Shown: positions 32,163-40,092, numbered from the stretch's first letter. The stretch: DNA of 47,373 nucleotides from a virus (IMGVR_UViG_3300050821_007580:1-47373); one strand, 5' to 3'. Notes: generated by a model not told the origin, from the sequence alone. Numbers and translations: made by a program.

Positions 32163-33985
32163 AGCGTCAGGTTCCCGTCATCGGCGGAGTGCGCAAAGTC
32201 ATCAAGGATGGCGGCAACCCTGCGTCTCCGGGTACGACTATTGCAGAACTTGGCTCTGATACCGTATCGCTGGCGACTCTCGCGGCGTTGATTACGCAGC
32301 TCCAGAGTCAGCAAGTCAATACTGGCGGCGGAAATATTGGCGATGGCACCGAAGCAACTTTAGTTGTAGGTCCGGGGCTCTCCGGCGGCGGCCCAATGCT
32401 TGGTGCGGTACCCCTTCGGTTGACGGCGCCAATCCCCGCGTTTATCTGGGATGACGGTGGCGGAGGGGATGGTGATCCGGGGCCGCCGGGCATGCCTGGG
32501 ATTCGCGGCGTTAACGGTGTTACTGGCGGTATAGGTCCTGCAGGGCCGGCGATCTTCATGGCGGGGGATAGCGGAGAGGATGGCGATTTAGGAGCACCGG
32601 GGGCACCAGGTGTTCCGGGGGCCCCCGGCACTCCTGGGATTGCCGGCCCTACGGGGCCGGCAGGGACCACCCTAGTCTATGTAAATACCACCATTCCCGC
32701 TGGTAACACTGTTGCCAATACGAGCATAGAAACCTTCTTTACGTCATCGTATACGGTACCGGCAAATTCGCTAGCAATTGGTACTGTACTTAGAGTTAGA
32801 TTCTTTGGTGTCTACAGTACGGGGGTTGTCGCCCCTTCTTTAACCTTGCGGGTATATTTTGGCTCAACAGTACTCATCACGTCAGGCACGCTGACAACAG
32901 TTGCCAACATCACTAACGATGGATGGTCTGCGGAAGGCTTATTCACTGTTCAGGGCATAGGATCTTCCGGCACGATAGAAGCGCAGGGGCTGTCGGAGTT
33001 CTCCACGGCATCTACGGTTGTGTTGTTCGTCAACATGGACAACGCGGCGCCGATTACAGCCGATACCACCATCAACGAAGCAGTTCGTGCTTCAGTCCAA
33101 TGGGGCGGGACGGTAAACGCTAGCGATACCATTACGCTTCGCGAGATGACGGTAGAAATAATGACGGTAGCGGGGATTCCTGTTAGCCCAATTTCAATCC
33201 CACCTTTTGTATTCTTTGGCGATGATGGTGAGGAGGGGAGTATCGGCCCTCCAGGACCCGCGGGGGCGCCTGGAGGCGGCAACGCGGGGGCAAATCCATT
33301 TAATGTATCGCCCGATACCCATTTAACAGGGGTACCGGCATTCATAGCAAATGATTATTTTGAAACCGCAGCACTTGATACCGCAGGGACACGATTTGCG
33401 GGGGCCGGCGCGTGGACTGTCTACAACGCTAGCAGTTCATCCATAACCCAATCGAAGGGTTCCGTTCATCTGACAACATCCATCAACGCCGGTCAAGATA
33501 TCACCATTGCTGCGCAGCCGATTACGACAAGCTCAGTAGCATGGCGGTTTCGTTTGCATTTAACCGCTGCATTTATGACGGTCGCTTCCAATAATGGCGG
33601 CCTATACGCCTACGAATCTTCAACGGGAAAAGTGTGTCAGTTTGGTGTTATCAACTTAAGCGGAACGCCTAATTTTTGGATTGCATATGCCACTTCGTTT
33701 ACCGCGGGCGGCGTACTTCAAACCAATACCGCGGCGTCTGGATTATTTCCGCTGGGAGTAGGGTATTCGTCTGCACCCGTATGGCTGGAGTTAGAACTAG
33801 CTGGCGGTACGCTGACGTATCGAGTGTCGTTGACCGGATTAGATGGTTCGTTTCTCCCGATTCAAGCAAATGCGCAAACGACCTTTTTTACTACGACTCC
33901 GAATAATATCGGGTTTGGTGGGTACGCAGCCAGCGGCTCAGCAGCTTCGCAGATCTTCTGCGATACGTTCACTCAAGAGGCATGA
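32159..33985 (+). CDS. Collagen-like tail fibre protein
   Basis: A 608-residue protein starting with TTG in the stop of the preceding gene (TTGA). A short N-terminal attachment region (MKRQVPVIGGVRKVIKDGG) is followed by a Gly-X-Y collagen-like segment at about 99-168 (GDPGPPGMPGIRG, GAPGAPGVPGAPGTPG), a beta domain (170-350), a second short collagen-like run (GPPGPAGAPGGG near 362), and a C-terminal lectin-like beta-sandwich (about 395-608). Collagen-like repeats trimerise phage fibres. Likely the receptor-binding fibre. Confidence 0.8.
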   Translation: MKRQVPVIGGVRKVIKDGGNPASPGTTIAELGSDTVSLATLAALITQLQSQQVNTGGGNIGDGTEATLVVGPGLSGGGPMLGAVPLRLTAPIPAFIWDDGGGGDGDPGPPGMPGIRGVNGVTGGIGPAGPAIFMAGDSGEDGDLGAPGAPGVPGAPGTPGIAGPTGPAGTTLVYVNTTIPAGNTVANTSIETFFTSSYTVPANSLAIGTVLRVRFFGVYSTGVVAPSLTLRVYFGSTVLITSGTLTTVANITNDGWSAEGLFTVQGIGSSGTIEAQGLSEFSTASTVVLFVNMDNAAPITADTTINEAVRASVQWGGTVNASDTITLREMTVEIMTVAGIPVSPISIPPFVFFGDDGEEGSIGPPGPAGAPGGGNAGANPFNVSPDTHLTGVPAFIANDYFETAALDTAGTRFAGAGAWTVYNASSSSITQSKGSVHLTTSINAGQDITIAAQPITTSSVAWRFRLHLTAAFMTVASNNGGLYAYESSTGKVCQFGVINLSGTPNFWIAYATSFTAGGVLQTNTAASGLFPLGVGYSSAPVWLELELAGGTLTYRVSLTGLDGSFLPIQANAQTTFFTTTPNNIGFGGYAASGSAASQIFCDTFTQEA

Positions 33986-34012
33986 TAGACTCACAACTCT
34001 CGGAGGATTGCA

Positions 34013-34405
34013 ATGGCTTCTAACAAAATCTTTAACAGTCAACCCGCGTACATCGCGACCGCCGGGATGACGACCGCGTGCAACTTGTTTAATTGCAGCA
34101 TCACGACGCTGACACCGCAGGGAGTCGGGTTCGCGCCGTCGCAGCCCTACGCGATCATGAAACATGTGGTAGTCGGCAATATACTGACGACCTCTGCCAT
34201 TAACGTAACCCTCTATAAAGGCACTTCGCTCACCACCGCTGCGAATGCTGCGTGGGCCGGCGTCACTAGCTTGTCGATTCCGGCGCAGTCCTATATTCAG
34301 GTTTACGGACAAGCGCGATTCGATTCAGGGGACTACTTGACTGGACTTTCTAGTCTCCCCAATGCAGCGGTCATTTCAATGGAAGGGGAGATTGGAATCT
34401 CATGA
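34013..34405 (+). CDS. Small beta-rich virion protein
   Basis: A 130-residue protein with beta-strand-like segments (YAIMKHVVVGNILTTSAINV, SIPAQSYIQVYGQARF), similar in style to small accessory fibre or decoration proteins of tailed phages. GGAGG lies about eight bases upstream of the ATG. It follows the collagen-like fibre and overlaps the next gene (ATGA). Function inferred. Confidence 0.7.
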   Translation: MASNKIFNSQPAYIATAGMTTACNLFNCSITTLTPQGVGFAPSQPYAIMKHVVVGNILTTSAINVTLYKGTSLTTAANAAWAGVTSLSIPAQSYIQVYGQARFDSGDYLTGLSSLPNAAVISMEGEIGIS

Positions 34406-34767
34406 GTAAAATTTACGTGGCCGAATACCCCGGCCTTGCCAACACGGACCAAAGCGATTCGGTGCCTATCTTGGCGTTGCCGCCTACGGTTGAATATACG
34501 GTCATCGTCTCCGCCGGCTCCAGCGGCGCAGCGCAACCCTTTGCGCCGAGCACCAAGTTTATCGAGGTGTCTGCGGATACCACATGCTCTATTGCCATCG
34601 GCGGCTTTCCGGGGGTGATCGGTACCGGTTCTGCGGGCTTGAGCAATCAGCGCCTGAACGTCAACGATCGGGTGATCCGCCGGGTGCCGTTCCAGCCGCA
34701 ATCGGTAACCCAAGGAGCCAGCGTGGTGACGACCGCCTACGCTATCTTCACTACAGCCAACGTGTGA
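34402..34767 (+). CDS. Small beta-rich virion protein
   Basis: A 121-residue protein: AEYPGLANTDQ, then STKFIEVSADTTCSIAIGG (about 52-70) and RRVPFQPQSVTQ. Phage virion proteins of this size with a TKFIxVxAD-type strand are common beside tail or head-fibre genes. Coupled to both neighbours by ATGA and TGATG overlaps. Precise location in the virion unknown. Confidence 0.68.
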   Translation: MSKIYVAEYPGLANTDQSDSVPILALPPTVEYTVIVSAGSSGAAQPFAPSTKFIEVSADTTCSIAIGGFPGVIGTGSAGLSNQRLNVNDRVIRRVPFQPQSVTQGASVVTTAYAIFTTANV

Positions 34768-34949
34768 TGGAGATTCGCGACTGGATCGTGATTGGGCTCA
34801 TGGCGAATATCCAAATATCCGCTACGATCTTTATTTTCATTCACTTCGAATCGGTCAACTTCGCCACTTGGGCCGCCGTGACGGGGACCTTAACCGGCGC
34901 GTATCATTGGATCGCTGTGAAAGATAGCAAAACTCCGGATGCAACATAA
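34767..34949 (+). CDS. 60-residue membrane protein, holin candidate
   Basis: Reads MEIRDWIVIGLMANIQISAT and continues IFIFIHFESV; two hydrophobic helices (about residues 6-26 and 34-50) with a short basic/polar tail fit a class II holin. It starts in the stop of a virion gene (TGATG) and immediately precedes the spanin genes. Other small membrane proteins downstream are competing holin candidates. Confidence 0.65.
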   Translation: MEIRDWIVIGLMANIQISATIFIFIHFESVNFATWAAVTGTLTGAYHWIAVKDSKTPDAT

Positions 34950-35457
34950 TATGCCAGCACTACTCGCAATGGTTCCGCTCAAGGATTGGCTCTACTGCGG
35001 CTTGATCGTCGCAATTCTCGCAGGTGGCCTCTGGTACCACCATAAGTTGATCGATGAGGGCATTGCCGATCAACGGCGGGCGGATGACATCGCGTCTGCT
35101 ACAATCATGGCGAAGACCGCAAAAGAGACAGCGGATTTACAAGCCAGAGCCATGACGGCGGAGCAAGCGTATGACAAGGAACGCGCGGATAATCAAAACT
35201 ATAGTGATACTCATCCCGTTGCTCCTGTACGGCTGTGCCTCAGCCCCCTCGCGCACGGTAGCGTCGTGCCCCAAACCGGCGCCGCTCAGTCCGGAAATGC
35301 AAGTGCCGGCTCCGGCTCCGCAAATGTTTCAAACTTGTCTTCGGGAGATAATAACAATGGGCCAGGGTCAGGCCCCGATATCTCAGCGTTGTTGGGCCTT
35401 CTTGCAGTCAAAGCCGACGACGTGAGCGCTACGTTACGCGAATATCAAACAAGGTAA
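34939..35457 (+). CDS. Inner-membrane spanin (Rz-like)
   Basis: A 172-residue protein with one N-terminal transmembrane helix (about 15-33, LKDWLYCGLIVAILAGGLWY) followed by a helical periplasmic coiled-coil region (40-90, ADDIASATIMAKTAKETADL) and a Ser/Gly/Asn-rich C-terminus. This is the layout of an i-spanin. The o-spanin gene lies entirely inside it in the +1 frame, the classic nested Rz/Rz1 arrangement. Together they join inner and outer membranes in the last step of lysis. A second in-frame ATG lies at 34951. Implies a Gram-negative host. Confidence 0.82.
   Translation: MQHNMPALLAMVPLKDWLYCGLIVAILAGGLWYHHKLIDEGIADQRRADDIASATIMAKTAKETADLQARAMTAEQAYDKERADNQNYSDTHPVAPVRLCLSPLAHGSVVPQTGAAQSGNASAGSGSANVSNLSSGDNNNGPGSGPDISALLGLLAVKADDVSATLREYQTR
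35171..35425 (+). CDS. Outer-membrane spanin lipoprotein (Rz1-like), nested in Rz
   Basis: An 84-residue protein in the +1 frame of the i-spanin gene. Basic N-terminus (MTRNARIIKT), hydrophobic signal (IVILIPLLLY) and a lipobox ending at C22 (LLLYGC, cleavage before Cys). The mature part is short and Pro-rich (CPKPAPLSPEMQVPAPAP), as in Rz1 o-spanins. It would be lipid-anchored to the outer membrane and bind the i-spanin tail. Confidence 0.82.
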   Translation: MTRNARIIKTIVILIPLLLYGCASAPSRTVASCPKPAPLSPEMQVPAPAPQMFQTCLREIITMGQGQAPISQRCWAFLQSKPTT

Positions 35458-35461
35458 ATTA

Positions 35462-35734
35462 ATGGATGACCCTCAGAGTGGCTTTCAAGTGGTGCATACG
35501 ATTTGGACGGCAGCAATAACCGTCGCCGGAGGCATCGTGGCTTTCTTTACCAAGCGATTAGTGGATACCGTGGATCAAAAGGCAGACAAGTCCGAAGTGG
35601 ACGATTTAAAAGTGACTATTCGTGACCTCATGGAACAACAGCGGCGTCAGCATGAAGGCAATACGGCGCGGCTGGATCATATTCTTTTAACGCTGAGCGA
35701 TGGCCGTAACCGGCGGGCGAGCGATCGACGGTGA
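35462..35734 (+). CDS. 90-residue membrane protein with coiled coil
   Basis: One N-terminal transmembrane helix (about 13-30, IWTAAITVAGGIVAFFTKRL) and a cytoplasmic coiled coil (36-70, DQKADKSEVDDLKVTIRDLM), then a basic tail. Similar proteins lie in many phage lysis cassettes and may be holins, holin regulators or anchors. The stop overlaps the next start (GTGA). Confidence 0.66.
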   Translation: MDDPQSGFQVVHTIWTAAITVAGGIVAFFTKRLVDTVDQKADKSEVDDLKVTIRDLMEQQRRQHEGNTARLDHILLTLSDGRNRRASDRR

Positions 35735-35949
35735 AGGGCGTAGACGTGGCGTTGGTCATTACGTCGCTGGCGACCTTAGTCACAGCGATCGGGGGCGTTG
35801 TCATCGGTATTCGCAACTCCAGCAAAATCGCGGAAGTTCACCGCTCCACCAACGGTAAGATGGAGGAGTTAGTTCGAGTAGTGAAGGCCGCCAGTTTTGC
35901 CGAAGGCGAAAAAGCCGAGTTCGATAGAGAAAGGGAGCGGCATCCATGA
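35731..35949 (+). CDS. 72-residue single-pass membrane protein, holin candidate
   Basis: Starts with GTG inside the preceding stop. One transmembrane helix (about 5-27, DVALVITSLATLVTAIGGVV) and a charged helical C-terminus (GEKAEFDRERERHP). Directly ahead of the lysozyme, with ATGA overlap, so it is a good single-pass holin candidate. Which of the small membrane proteins here is the holin cannot be decided from sequence. Confidence 0.66.
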   Translation: MKGVDVALVITSLATLVTAIGGVVIGIRNSSKIAEVHRSTNGKMEELVRVVKAASFAEGEKAEFDRERERHP

Positions 35950-36377
35950 ACACCTTAGGCTCGAATGGCGAAGACCTCATCAAGAGCTTTGAATCTTTAC
36001 GTCTGACCGCGTACCAGGATCAACGCGGCATCTGGACTTGTGGTTGGGGTCATACCGGATCGGATGTCGTTGAAGGCACCACATGCACCCCGGAGCAAGC
36101 AGAAGCGTGGTTCCAGTTGGATACACAAGTGGCGGTCGCTGGAGTCGATGGCTCGCTAACCACCAACGTCAGCCAGAATCAGTTTGACGCCTTAGTGAGC
36201 TTTGCCTTCAATGTCGGCGTAGGTGCCGAAGCGCACTCAACTCTAATCAGGCTCGTCAACGCGCGCAACTTTGCGGGCGCCGCTGCAGAGTTCCCCAAGT
36301 GGTCACATGTGAACGGGGTACCGAATGCCGGGCTCCTCCGGCGACGGGAAGCAGAGCAGACTCTTTTTCTTTCCTAA
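35946..36377 (+). CDS. T4-type lysozyme endolysin (GH24)
   Basis: A 143-residue phage lysozyme that cleaves the beta-1,4 bond between N-acetylmuramic acid and N-acetylglucosamine. The catalytic triad has T4-like spacing: E16 in SFESLRL, D25 in YQDQRG, T31 in IWTCGWGHTG. Helical C-terminal motifs ALVSFAFNVG and LLRRREAEQTLF are also conserved. No signal peptide or SAR domain is visible, so it should depend on a holin for release. ATGA overlap with the holin candidate. Confidence 0.92.
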   Translation: MNTLGSNGEDLIKSFESLRLTAYQDQRGIWTCGWGHTGSDVVEGTTCTPEQAEAWFQLDTQVAVAGVDGSLTTNVSQNQFDALVSFAFNVGVGAEAHSTLIRLVNARNFAGAAAEFPKWSHVNGVPNAGLLRRREAEQTLFLS

Positions 36378-36396
36378 GTGCGGTACCGTACATATT

Positions 36397-36405
36397 TGTC
36401 ATAAT
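36397..36405 (+). promoter_or_regulatory. Possible extended -10 promoter
   Basis: TGTCATAAT (extended TGn plus CATAAT, five of six matches) in the 78-base gap between lysozyme and the next gene; no -35 hexamer at 17 bases. The gap is longer than most here and may give the following gene its own transcript. Confidence 0.35.
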
Positions 36406-36455
36406 AATGGAGTATCATTCCGGCTGATCGAAACCATTCAATTTTAGGAGTTGCC

Positions 36456-36821
36456 ATGTCCGCTACCCTCATCCCTGTCATCGTCGTCATTGCCAAAGGC
36501 GCCTCGATCCCTACCCCCAACGGTGCGGCCTTTGCTTCCACCAGCGTGGTGGTCACTGACTCTTCGGGAGTCGCTCAGCCGGCCGTTCTCCTGACTGGCA
36601 AGGAAACCCCAACCCCTTGGGCGTTCTCCACCAGTGTCGCCGCGGGCGTGGGCTCCGTCACTGCCACAGACTTGGATGTCAACGGCGCAACTCTTGGCAC
36701 GCCGATCGCGCAAGCGTTCACTGAAGCGGGTACGCCCCCGGCATTCTTCCCAAGCACCGGGATCACGGTAACGCCCGTTGCCGCTGCAGTGGCTGCCGCC
36801 GCTAGCGTACGCAAGGCGTAA
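36456..36821 (+). CDS. Ig-like beta-sandwich virion protein
   Basis: A 121-residue Ala/Thr/Val/Pro-rich protein with alternating strands (STSVVVTDSSGVAQPAVLLT, TATDLDVNGATLGTPIAQAF), like small Ig-fold decoration proteins. Its leader, TTTTAGGAGTTGCCATG, is nearly identical to the leader of the major capsid gene, which suggests comparable high translation. It lies after the lysozyme, outside the structural cluster. Function inferred. Confidence 0.65.
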   Translation: MSATLIPVIVVIAKGASIPTPNGAAFASTSVVVTDSSGVAQPAVLLTGKETPTPWAFSTSVAAGVGSVTATDLDVNGATLGTPIAQAFTEAGTPPAFFPSTGITVTPVAAAVAAAASVRKA

Positions 36822-36822
36822 A

Positions 36823-36984
36823 GTGGAAGGGGGCTACAACCCCGGTTGGGGTGAGGGATACAAGCGGGAGATAGTCCGTCTGCTCCGGGAGGAAATCAAA
36901 CTCCTGGAGCGGATCATTGAAGAGCTACGCGCCCCTAAGTATCCGCCGACGATCGGAGTTACCGTCTCAAAACTGATCGCCTAA
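36823..36984 (+). CDS. 53-residue helical hypothetical protein
   Basis: Starts with GTG one base after the preceding stop ([20 protein letters not shown]) and forms an amphipathic Lys/Glu/Leu helix ([19 protein letters not shown]). Last gene of the rightward operon; its 3' end overlaps a leftward gene by 18 bases. Function unknown. Confidence 0.6.
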   Translation: MEGGYNPGWGEGYKREIVRLLREEIKLLERIIEELRAPKYPPTIGVTVSKLIA

Positions 36985-37143
36985 CGGCGCATCCTTTTTG
37001 GGGTTTTTGCGCTCCGGCAATTTCCCGCTGGCGGGACCCGCTGCCACAAACTCCTTGCCGACCTCCTTGGGTATCCCTAGCGTGCTCTTGCCGGCGGCTG
37101 CTGCGTACATCGCGCGCCTCTGCGCACTTGACTCTATAGGCAT
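36967..37143 (-). CDS. Conserved small phage protein ([14 protein letters not shown] type)
   Basis: A 58-residue protein starting [20 protein letters not shown], then [15 protein letters not shown] and a basic tail with KLPERK. This short pattern recurs in many phage genomes, often near head genes or small-gene arrays; no function is known. GGGGAG upstream of ATG 37143 is a strong ribosome binding site, so the longer upstream frame is not needed. It is the last gene of the leftward operon and overlaps the rightward operon end. Confidence 0.78.
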   Translation of the reverse strand: MPIESSAQRRAMYAAAAGKSTLGIPKEVGKEFVAAGPASGKLPERKNPKKDAPLGDQF

Positions 37144-37154
37144 GGAAAGCTCCC

Positions 37155-37232
37155 CTAGATGTGGTTGCCGCCGAGTAGCATACCGAGAAACAGAGCAAAG
37201 GCGAAACCGCAGATAAAACCAACTACAAACAT
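37155..37232 (-). CDS. 25-residue membrane microprotein
   Basis: [20 protein letters not shown] followed by GGNHI. Almost the whole peptide is one hydrophobic helix. AGAGG lies eight bases upstream of the ATG, a better ribosome binding site than many longer genes here, and the stop is 12 bases before the next start. It overlaps the end of the methyltransferase gene by ten bases. Confidence 0.55.
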   Translation of the reverse strand: MFVVGFICGFAFALFLGMLLGGNHI

Positions 37233-37771
37233 CGGTACACCTCTGCTTGAACTTCATCTGTGCGCAGCTCGCGGGAGGCGGCCCCGCGGATCAGCCGCTG
37301 AGGTCTCTCCGCAACCACAACCCAAGGGTACACGTATTGGACTGGCGCTTCCAGCAGCGGGATGCGTTCGTGGCAATCTTCAATCAGGTAGGTGTTGCGC
37401 GTAACGGGCCAGAGTGTCTCGAAGCTCGCCAGTTGATCCTGGAGCCGATGGGAGCCGTCATCAATTACGACATCGAAGGCCCCCAGCGACTTAAGCAACG
37501 CGATGTCTGACTGATTGCCGATCCTGATTTCAATCTGCCCCTCCGCGTACATGGCGCACTGGGGATCGATATCCAAGCCAAGAATACGCGATCCTTCACC
37601 GAAGTATTGCTTCCAAAGCTGCAAGCTGCCGCCATGGTCTACGCCGATCTCCAGTACGCGTGGGGATTTGCCGCGCAAGCGATCAAAGTGCCGATCGTAG
37701 ATAGGGAAGTAGTGGCGCCATTTATCGACGCGCCGTCCGAGATGGTGACGAAAATGCCATTCAAAATCCAT
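37223..37771 (-). CDS. Class I SAM-dependent methyltransferase
   Basis: A 182-residue enzyme with a Rossmann-type methyltransferase core: motif [10 protein letters not shown] (41-49), acidic LDIDP (66-70), and VVIDDGSH (101-108), the pattern of small-molecule or sugar O-methyltransferases of the cephalosporin-hydroxylase/macrocin type. The substrate is not known; host or virion glycans are possible because the phage encodes glycosyltransferases. ATG 37771 is chosen because GGAG lies seven bases upstream; the 32 residues before it in frame overlap the preceding gene. Confidence 0.85.
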   Translation of the reverse strand: MDFEWHFRHHLGRRVDKWRHYFPIYDRHFDRLRGKSPRVLEIGVDHGGSLQLWKQYFGEGSRILGLDIDPQCAMYAEGQIEIRIGNQSDIALLKSLGAFDVVIDDGSHRLQDQLASFETLWPVTRNTYLIEDCHERIPLLEAPVQYVYPWVVVAERPQRLIRGAASRELRTDEVQAEVYRCL

Positions 37772-38018
37772 TCCGTATCTCCGCTTTATGCATACGCCTG
37801 TTATGGTGCCGGTCCCATCTTGAGGCTTCATGAATTTTTCGGCAAGCTGCACAACGACGATGGCCATCCCCTAATATGTAGAGGTTGGCCCCCGCTAGTG
37901 CATGACCACGTTTACAATGACTGAGCGGCTTTCGGCCGCTGCGCACACGACCATCGGTTTTCTTTGGGATAGGTTTAAGATCTTTGGGCGCGAGAGAAAC
38001 GATCGGCACTATAATCAT
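37761..38018 (-). CDS. 85-residue HNH-like or zinc-ribbon protein
   Basis: The second half reads CKRGHALAGANLYILGDGHR, then CAAC (residues 35-58) and an Arg/His-rich helix with RWDRHHNRR. This CxxGHxLxGxNLY...CxxC pattern is common in small phage zinc proteins related to HNH endonucleases, although the catalytic His cannot be assigned. The start overlaps the helicase stop (ATGA). Confidence 0.75.
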   Translation of the reverse strand: MIIVPIVSLAPKDLKPIPKKTDGRVRSGRKPLSHCKRGHALAGANLYILGDGHRRCAACRKIHEASRWDRHHNRRMHKAEIRNGF

Positions 38019-39436
38019 CCTTTCCTCTTTCGATTCATGTAGTCCAAAAGCGCTTGCTGTACGCCGTGATGATGGGCATGTGCTTCTAATACCCCTTCGT
38101 CCAGGGTATCAGCCGCTATAATGTTGTGCACCCAGACGTTTCGATCAAGGTTAGCCTGGAGCTGGCGCATGGGGCCGATGCGTTCTAGCATCTGTGTTGT
38201 CGGGCCGTACTTCCAGATATGACCAAAACGCACGAGCTGATTAGTTACGTATTGAAGGCCGTCAATGCCATGGCCCATCGAATCAGGGTGTGCAACGCCC
38301 ATAGGGCTATCGCCGTACTTGAAAGCATCAAGACCCTTCGGTCTAGACAAATCAACAGAGCCTTTAAAAGTGCTAAGTATGCGGCTCTTGTCGGATACAA
38401 AAGAGGTCTGGACAAAGAGCGGCATTCCGCCCGCTTCTGATACAACCGATTCCAGCGCTTCGATCTTTGCATCATGCACTTTCTCCCATTGCGGATGTTG
38501 GGTATACATCGCACCGTTGGCCAGCTGAAGGCACTTGTTGGTCAGGCCGGCGGCTGTTAGAGCGTCAATATGCGCGCCGCTCTCCAACTTAACAAACATT
38601 TCTTTTTCTAGTTTGTCATAAAGCGCTCGCGCCTTCGGCGGCAACTTTACTTTGATCGGATTTACAATGGGGTCTTTGAGGTTGAAGTAGTCTTTTGGAT
38701 CAACGGTAAGGCAAATATCAGATAGCGCAGCGTGGATTTCGCTCTCTGCAAACGGCAAAGGTTCAATGCCTTGTCCGCTCCATCGGAGTCGAAACCAGCG
38801 GTCTTTAAACGCTGTGAAAGTTCGTCCCAATCTTTCGCCCCGATCCAAGAACCAGGTGCTACCCCAAAGATCCTTGAGGCCAGCGGGGGCCGGAGTGCCG
38901 CCCAAATTAATCCATCGATCCGTGAGATTATGCGCAACTCTCCCGATAGCATGGGCTCGTTTACCACTAGCTCCGGATTTTCCACTGCGAAGGTCGGTTC
39001 CGTGGGCTTTTTCTCGGAATCCTTTGAGTCTTTCGAGTTCATCGGCAATCACCACCCTGTAGGGCCATTTGGCCAACCAATATTCCACCAACCACGGTAA
39101 TAGCTCATAGCTGATGGTGTAAATGTGTGCTTTTTGTTTGAGCTTTTGGAGCCGTTCCGCTGGCGTGCCGCAGAGCGGTACGACGGTGAAGTGGGAGAAA
39201 TACGCCCACTTTGCAACTTCATCGCTCCAGGTGTCTTTGGCAACTCGCGCGGGACCTGCGACCAATGTGGGATATGCATCATCGATTTCTCCCAAGAGCC
39301 GCATTATATCAAGCGCGTAGAGTACGGCGATCGTCTTACCGATGCCCATACCGGCCCAGAGCCCGCAACGTTTGACATCGCGAATGAACTGGATCATCGG
39401 CACTTGTGGGGGCCGTAGGATTAGACCCTCAGCCAT
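38015..39436 (-). CDS. SNF2-type superfamily 2 helicase
   Basis: A 473-residue DEAD/SNF2-like helicase. Motif I GMGIGKT (29-35), Ia VAGPARVAKDTW (59-70), II DELE (132-135, in place of DEAH), III LGGTPAPAG (about 188), and a C-terminal helicase domain ending in ADTLDEGVLEA. Phages with DUF2800, DUF2815, family A polymerase and VRR-NUC genes often carry this helicase. It could unwind or remodel replication or recombination intermediates. ATG overlaps a tiny upstream reading frame. Confidence 0.9.
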   Translation of the reverse strand: MAEGLILRPPQVPMIQFIRDVKRCGLWAGMGIGKTIAVLYALDIMRLLGEIDDAYPTLVAGPARVAKDTWSDEVAKWAYFSHFTVVPLCGTPAERLQKLKQKAHIYTISYELLPWLVEYWLAKWPYRVVIADELERLKGFREKAHGTDLRSGKSGASGKRAHAIGRVAHNLTDRWINLGGTPAPAGLKDLWGSTWFLDRGERLGRTFTAFKDRWFRLRWSGQGIEPLPFAESEIHAALSDICLTVDPKDYFNLKDPIVNPIKVKLPPKARALYDKLEKEMFVKLESGAHIDALTAAGLTNKCLQLANGAMYTQHPQWEKVHDAKIEALESVVSEAGGMPLFVQTSFVSDKSRILSTFKGSVDLSRPKGLDAFKYGDSPMGVAHPDSMGHGIDGLQYVTNQLVRFGHIWKYGPTTQMLERIGPMRQLQANLDRNVWVHNIIAADTLDEGVLEAHAHHHGVQQALLDYMNRKRKG

Positions 39437-39503
39437 GCCAGAACACCCGCACGAATACGATCAGGCAGAGCGCCCAGAGCGCGAAGCGGTCGCCTTTACT
39501 CAT
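39429..39503 (-). CDS. 24-residue possible membrane microprotein
   Basis: MSKGDRFALWALCLIVFVRV followed by FWHG. Overlaps the previous gene by eight bases and the helicase start by eight. No good ribosome binding site; it may be translated only by coupling, or not at all. Confidence 0.35.
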   Translation of the reverse strand: MSKGDRFALWALCLIVFVRVFWHG

Positions 39504-39660
39504 GTTTCGTTGCGGCATCGGACTTCGTTAAGTTTGGATAAACCCCCATCCAATATTTGTACCATTCGCGAGCGAAGGCTATGACCTTGGGCTCATCTTG
39601 GTATTTGCCTTGGCGGATAGCTTCGACTAACTTAAACGGATCAACAATACGGTTACTCAT
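39496..39660 (-). CDS. 54-residue hypothetical protein
   Basis: Reads MSNRIVDPFKLVEAIRQGKY, then a helix with aromatic residues (FAREWYKYWMG). ATGA overlap with the gene before it. AGAGAA lies ahead of the ATG. No function recognised. Confidence 0.6.
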   Translation of the reverse strand: MSNRIVDPFKLVEAIRQGKYQDEPKVIAFAREWYKYWMGVYPNLTKSDAATKHE

Positions 39661-39878
39661 GGTTGCTTCTCTACGGCATCAGAAGGTAAGTCAGGCGACC
39701 CAGGATTCGCATGCACGTATTCGACGTACTTCCCATCGGCGAAAGCTGTTTCGAGTTCGGCGGCGATCCGTGCAGCCGGTTTCCAACGCAGGCTTTTGAA
39801 CAGGATGCGCGTGCCAGTGCCAGCGTGAACCGTGTACCAGGGCCAATGACGGAAGATCAGATAGCGGCGGTCACCCAT
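39657..39878 (-). CDS. 73-residue hypothetical protein
   Basis: Reads MGDRRYLIFRHWPWYTVHAG and continues to a helix AARIAAELETAFADGKYVEY and a polar tail. The ATG at 39878 is preceded by GGAGG at eight bases, better than a nearby ATG six bases earlier. It overlaps neighbours by 8 and 4 bases. Likely a small soluble domain; unknown function. Confidence 0.62.
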   Translation of the reverse strand: MGDRRYLIFRHWPWYTVHAGTGTRILFKSLRWKPAARIAAELETAFADGKYVEYVHANPGSPDLPSDAVEKQP

Positions 39879-40092
39879 GCTCATCGCCTCCGCTGTCAGG
39901 TTGTACGGGGCACAGATAGCCGTTTGGCGTTCCGATATGCTTGCGACCGACGAATCCGCACAGATGACAGACAACATCGGCACCCTCCATCTCAGGGTGC
40001 GCGTACCAATACTGCTGGGAGAACACTTCGCGTAAGTGCTCAAGAGCGTCTCTCGCTCCATCGAGATTCTCGCGCATTGCCCTAACGCTCAC
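39871..40092 (-). CDS. 73-residue zinc-finger protein
   Basis: Helical N-terminus (AMRENLDGARDALEHLREVF), then CHLCGFVGRKHI and CPV (about 42-62), a probable zinc site. GTG start overlaps the upstream stop (GTGA), with GGTGAAG before it. Part of the coupled small-gene array. Function unknown. Confidence 0.65.
   Translation of the reverse strand: MSVRAMRENLDGARDALEHLREVFSQQYWYAHPEMEGADVVCHLCGFVGRKHIGTPNGYLCPVQPDSGGDEHG

Noticed and set aside
32450-32670. Gly-rich repeats read as a possible frame on the opposite strand (120 residues)
   Set aside because: The opposite-strand frame is a mirror of the Gly-X-Y collagen-like codons in the fibre gene.
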